From contig DASXHZ010000008.1 of the NCBI GenBank assembly GCA_036488085.1, positions 1-64,000 of the forward strand: 64,000 nt of DNA. The letters are read 5' to 3'. The translations under genes and the position numbers were made by a program. This document shows positions 61,084 to 64,000 of this stretch, piece after piece (positions within the stretch are counted from its first letter, which is position 1; each line of letters starts with the position of its first letter). The notes beneath the pieces are model-generated. The model searched no databases. It was not told the DNA's origin and saw nothing but the letters and a program-made list of their open reading frames with translations. The stretch comes from DASXHZ01 sp036488085 (GTDB lineage: Bacteria > Acidobacteriota > Thermoanaerobaculia > Gp7-AA8).

Positions 61084-61988
61084 AAGTATCCCTCCCGCTT
61101 CTTGTCCTCCATCGACACGCCCTCTTCGTAGTCGATGACGCGTCCCTGCCGCTCGGACCACGACGACGCGATCATCTCGTCGATGACCTCGGGGACGGTC
61201 CGCGCCGTCGACTCGACTGCGCCGGAGAGCGGGTAACAGCCGAGGGTGCGGAAGCGGACGTTGCGCATGACGGGACGCTCCCCGGGATGCAGGCGAAATC
61301 GGTCGTCGTCGACCATGAACAACACTCCGTCGCGCTCGGCGACCGGACGCTCGGCGGCGAAGTAGAGCGGGACGACCGGAATCGACTCGATTTCGATGTA
61401 GACCCAGACGTCGAGCTCCGTCCAGTTGGAGAGGGGGAAGACGCGCATCGACGCCCCTTTGGTCAGATGCGTGTTGAAGACGTTCCACAGTTCTGCGCGC
61501 TGGTTCTTCGGGTCCCATTCGTGACCCGGCCCGCGATGCGAGAACACTCGTTCTTTGGAGCGGCTCGCCTCCTCGTCGCGGCGCGCACCGCCGATGGCGG
61601 CGTCGAATCGGTAGTGATCGAGCGCCTGCCGCAACGCGACGGTCTTCATGACGTGCGTGTAGCGCTGCGCGCCATGATCGAAGGGGTTCACGTTCTCGCG
61701 GCGCCCGTCCTCGTTCGTCCACACGCGGAGATCGAGGCCGTCCTGGCGGGCGACCTCGTCGCGGAAGGCGATCATCTCGCGGAACTTCCAGCCGGTGTCG
61801 ATGTGGAGGAGCGGGAACGGCAGCTTCGCCGGCGCGAATGCTTTCTGCGCCAGATGCAGGAGCACCGAGGAGTCTTTGCCGATGGAGTAGAGCAGCACCG
61901 GATTCTCAAACGCGGCCGCGGCTTCGCGGATAATGTGGATGCTCTCCGCTTCTAGGCGGCGCAGATGCGAGACGACGTAGCGCGTCAC
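61080..61988 (-). CDS. cysD: Sulfate adenylyltransferase subunit 2
   Basis: A protein of 302 residues of the PP-loop superfamily, with YSIGKDSSVLLHLAQKAF as the ATP-binding loop, HIDTGWKFREM, and GGARRDEEASRSKER. It adenylates sulfate to APS together with CysN. The start is a GTG overlapping the cysC stop (GTGA). Order here is cysC-cysD-cysN-glycosyltransferase, all with 4-base overlaps, giving a tightly coupled operon. Confidence 0.96.
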   Translation of the reverse strand: MTRYVVSHLRRLEAESIHIIREAAAAFENPVLLYSIGKDSSVLLHLAQKAFAPAKLPFPLLHIDTGWKFREMIAFRDEVARQDGLDLRVWTNEDGRRENVNPFDHGAQRYTHVMKTVALRQALDHYRFDAAIGGARRDEEASRSKERVFSHRGPGHEWDPKNQRAELWNVFNTHLTKGASMRVFPLSNWTELDVWVYIEIESIPVVPLYFAAERPVAERDGVLFMVDDDRFRLHPGERPVMRNVRFRTLGCYPLSGAVESTARTVPEVIDEMIASSWSERQGRVIDYEEGVSMEDKKREGYF

Positions 61989-62515
61989 GCGATCACCCCG
62001 CGCTCCGCGAGCAGGCCGAGGATGCGGTCGACGGTTTCTTCGACGCTGCCGGCGCTGATGTGGATGTCGGGAGAGAGCGGCGGTTCGTATGGGGCGGAGA
62101 CGCCGGTGAACTCCGCGATCTCCCCTGCCCGCGCGCGACGGTAGAGACCTTTCACATCGCGCCGTTCACACTCTTCGATCGGCGTGTCGAGGAAGACTTC
62201 GAGGAAGAGCTCTTCACCGGCGGCGCGGCGCGCTTTGTCGCGCCCTTCACGGTATGGCGAGATGAAGGCGGCGATGGCGACCAGGCCTGCATCGGCGAAG
62301 AGCGCGGCAACCTCCCCGGCCCGGCGGATGTTCTCCGCACGATCGGCGGGCGTGAAACCGAGGTCCGCATTGAGTCCATCGCGAAGACGGTCGCCGTCGA
62401 GGACGTACGCGAGGTGTCCGGCGCGAGTCAGCTCGTCCGCGAGCGCGTGCGCGACGGTCGTCTTCCCCGATCCGGAGAGCCCCGTCAGCCAGACGACCGC
62501 TCCGCGCTTACCCAA
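61985..62515 (-). CDS. cysC: Adenylylsulfate kinase
   Basis: A protein of 176 residues. The Walker A loop GLSGSGKTT, the DGDRLRDGLNADLGF substrate region, and the VFLDTPIEECERRDVKGLY motif are all present. It phosphorylates APS to PAPS, the sulfate donor of the sulfotransferases at 57076 and 62542. The start is a TTG at 62515; no better codon is near. Stand-alone CysC fits a role in sulfation rather than assimilation alone, which is inference. Confidence 0.95.
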   Translation of the reverse strand: MGKRGAVVWLTGLSGSGKTTVAHALADELTRAGHLAYVLDGDRLRDGLNADLGFTPADRAENIRRAGEVAALFADAGLVAIAAFISPYREGRDKARRAAGEELFLEVFLDTPIEECERRDVKGLYRRARAGEIAEFTGVSAPYEPPLSPDIHISAGSVEETVDRILGLLAERGVIA

Positions 62516-62541
62516 GGTTTGTGGATGCTACCCTAGCCCCG

Positions 62542-63120
62542 ATGCTCCTGTCGCTGCGGCACAAGTTCATCTTCATCCATATTTACAAGGCGGCGGGAAC
62601 GAGCGTCACGCACGCGCTGCGGCCGTTCTCGCGCGAGCCGCTGCTGCGCCGGCGGACAGTGCCGCGCCTCCCCGATCACATCACCGCGGCCGGGCTGCGC
62701 GACACGATCGGCGACCTCTTCGACGACTGTTTCAAGTTCACGTTCGTGCGCAATCCGTGGGACTGGCAGGTTTCGCTCTACCACTACATGCAGCAGACAC
62801 GGAAACACCCGCAGCATCTGCTCGTCCGAGGGATGAGCTTCGGCGACTACATCCGCTGGCGTGTGACGGAAGACAAGCATCTTCAGAAGGAGTTCGTCAC
62901 CGACGCGAAGGGGAAGACGATCGTCGACTTCATCGGCCGCTTCGAGAACCTGGAGGACGACTTCGCCTCGGTCTGCGCGAGGATCGGAATCTCGGCGACG
63001 CTCCCGCATCGGAATCCGTCCCGTCACGCGGACTACCGGACGTATTACGACGACGCGACGCGCGAGCTCATCGCGACGCATTTCCGCGAAGATATCGAGA
63101 TGTTCGGCTACGAATTCTAG
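62542..63120 (+). CDS. Sulfotransferase family 2 protein
   Basis: A protein of 192 residues. The ATG at 62542 gives the usual MLLSLRHKFIFIHIYKAAGT (phosphosulfate loop KAAGTS). The 3'-phosphate motif is VRNPWDWQVSLYHY. The middle has MSFGDYIRWRV and the end RHADYRTYYDDATRELI, as in carbohydrate sulfotransferases. It lies divergent from cysC with a 26-base gap, so the two may share a promoter region. Its end overlaps the convergent last gene by 4 bases. Confidence 0.87.
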   Translation: MLLSLRHKFIFIHIYKAAGTSVTHALRPFSREPLLRRRTVPRLPDHITAAGLRDTIGDLFDDCFKFTFVRNPWDWQVSLYHYMQQTRKHPQHLLVRGMSFGDYIRWRVTEDKHLQKEFVTDAKGKTIVDFIGRFENLEDDFASVCARIGISATLPHRNPSRHADYRTYYDDATRELIATHFREDIEMFGYEF

Positions 63121-64000
63121 ATCGCGAGAACGACGGTCCCTTCGCCAGTAACGCGAATCTCGATCTCCGCGCCGTCAGGCGCGTCGAAGGGGACGTCGAA
63201 GCGGCGTCCGCCTAGAAATCGCAGGAACGGACGAAAACGAAGCTGGACGTCGACGACGGGATCACCGTTCAGCGTGATTTGCACGCGTGCCTTCCCGCGG
63301 CTCGAGGAGTGCAGCCATGCTCGTCCACGCAAGCGTTGCGGACCGGGAACGACAGGCGAGCGCATGACGGCACCGGGCGATAGGTAGAGGCGATGACCGC
63401 CGACGTTCGATCCGAGGCGGATCAAGTCGCCGGTGGCGAACGTGCGGTGGAAGTGGAGGCTGCCCGTGTTGTGCGTATCCGGGAGCGGTCCTTTCGACTG
63501 CTGCCCCGCTGGCGGCTCGCCGAAGCGGCCTGGATTCAGCGCGTTGTAGAGAGCTGCGGTCTCGTTGACGAACGCGAATTGCTTCGGCGCTTTCTTGAAG
63601 AGCCGCCAGGCGAAGATGCCGTCGGCGCTGTAGGCGTAGACGTCGAAGCGTTCGTCTGCCACGAATGCGCGTTCAAATGCGCACTGGGCGGAGTCGATCG
63701 CGCCGACGCGGACACTCTCCGGCGCAGCGCGGCGAATCCCGTCGCCGAGGTCCTGGTCGAAGACGACGAAGCGGGAGGTGGGCTTTGCGGCGATCGTTCG
63801 CGAAAGGAGCCGCGGGAGGTTCGGATGAAGGAGGTTGTCGTCGTCGACGAAGACGATCCAACCGCTCGCTATGGCGTCGAGCGCAAAGTTGCGCTGCGCG
63901 TGCCCGGCGACTCCGGCCGCACCGGCGCACGTGATGACGTCGGCGTCAGTGAGGGCCAGCGGCGGAATCTCGAAGCGATCGTCGAGCACGACGAGCCACT
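63117..64000 (-). CDS. Glycosyltransferase (GT2-like) with C-terminal beta domain, N terminus beyond the right edge
   Basis: At least 294 residues are visible and the 5' end is outside the window. Visible parts are WIVFVDDDNLLHPNLPRLLS, with the metal-binding DDD, and QRNFALDAIASG before it, typical of GT-A enzymes. After about residue 215 a beta-rich domain follows (RVQITLNGDPVVDVQLRF). It is the last gene of the glycan/sulfation cluster seen here. Confidence 0.82.
   Translation of the reverse strand, partial: WLVVLDDRFEIPPLALTDADVITCAGAAGVAGHAQRNFALDAIASGWIVFVDDDNLLHPNLPRLLSRTIAAKPTSRFVVFDQDLGDGIRRAAPESVRVGAIDSAQCAFERAFVADERFDVYAYSADGIFAWRLFKKAPKQFAFVNETAALYNALNPGRFGEPPAGQQSKGPLPDTHNTGSLHFHRTFATGDLIRLGSNVGGHRLYLSPGAVMRSPVVPGPQRLRGRAWLHSSSRGKARVQITLNGDPVVDVQLRFRPFLRFLGGRRFDVPFDAPDGAEIEIRVTGEGTVVLAI

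Overview
The window is GC-rich, densely coding DNA on both strands with no rRNA, tRNA, phage or transposase gene that I could recognise. The gene content fits an Acidobacteriota-like soil or sediment bacterium: very large secreted repeat proteins, a VPS10/BNR-type beta-propeller protein, a fused alpha/beta 2-oxoacid dehydrogenase E1, a PhcB-like methyltransferase, an FxFD-rich TPR protein, and a secreted protein ending in AVHxxELR repeats. This taxonomic call is inference from gene content, not from a marker gene.

Layout. 1-15.9 kb: two giant leftward genes for secreted Ig/cadherin-like/beta-helix proteins, the first cut by the left edge. 16.0-17.3 kb: a VapBC-like pair whose toxin lacks the first catalytic Asp, a possible small exported peptide between two terminator hairpins, and a repeat island. 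17.3-24.0 kb: a GAF-PAS-PAS-GGDEF-EAL regulator followed by two potassium-transporter-type permeases (Kup, KimA-like). 24.0-30.3 kb: small ASCH and winged-helix proteins, a 21-bp degenerate repeat array, a matrixin-type protease, a nested-hairpin repeat array, RidA, a TPR protein and an RDD protein. 30.3-34.9 kb: a three-gene formate dehydrogenase operon whose catalytic subunit is interrupted by an in-frame UGA followed by a SECIS-like hairpin, so it very probably contains selenocysteine. 35-43.9 kb: an S23/four-helix-bundle gene enclosed by inverted heptamer repeats, the fused E1, secreted proteins, a truncated kinase and a phosphohexomutase. 43.9-54 kb: an oxidoreductase, the BNR protein, methyltransferases, a VOC protein, a second 20-21-bp array, small secreted proteins and an M28 peptidase. 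54-57 kb: pnp and rpsO. 57-64 kb: sulfotransferases, glycosyltransferases and cysC-cysD-cysN.

How genes work together. CysD/CysN make APS and CysC makes PAPS, which the two flanking sulfotransferases would use; with three glycosyltransferases interleaved this looks like a locus for a sulfated surface glycan. The formate dehydrogenase subunits form an iron-sulfur/membrane-anchored respiratory complex. rpsO and pnp are in their usual order.

The most unusual feature is non-coding. Several intergenic regions hold short tandem repeats of 7 or 8 bp arranged as inverted arms (17.1, 26.7-27.1, 29.7 and 34.9/35.5 kb), and two others hold degenerate arrays with a 20-21-bp period (25.0-25.4 and 50.9-51.1 kb). 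One inverted heptamer pair encloses an S23-family gene, which resembles the layout of 23S rRNA intervening sequences but lies between protein genes.
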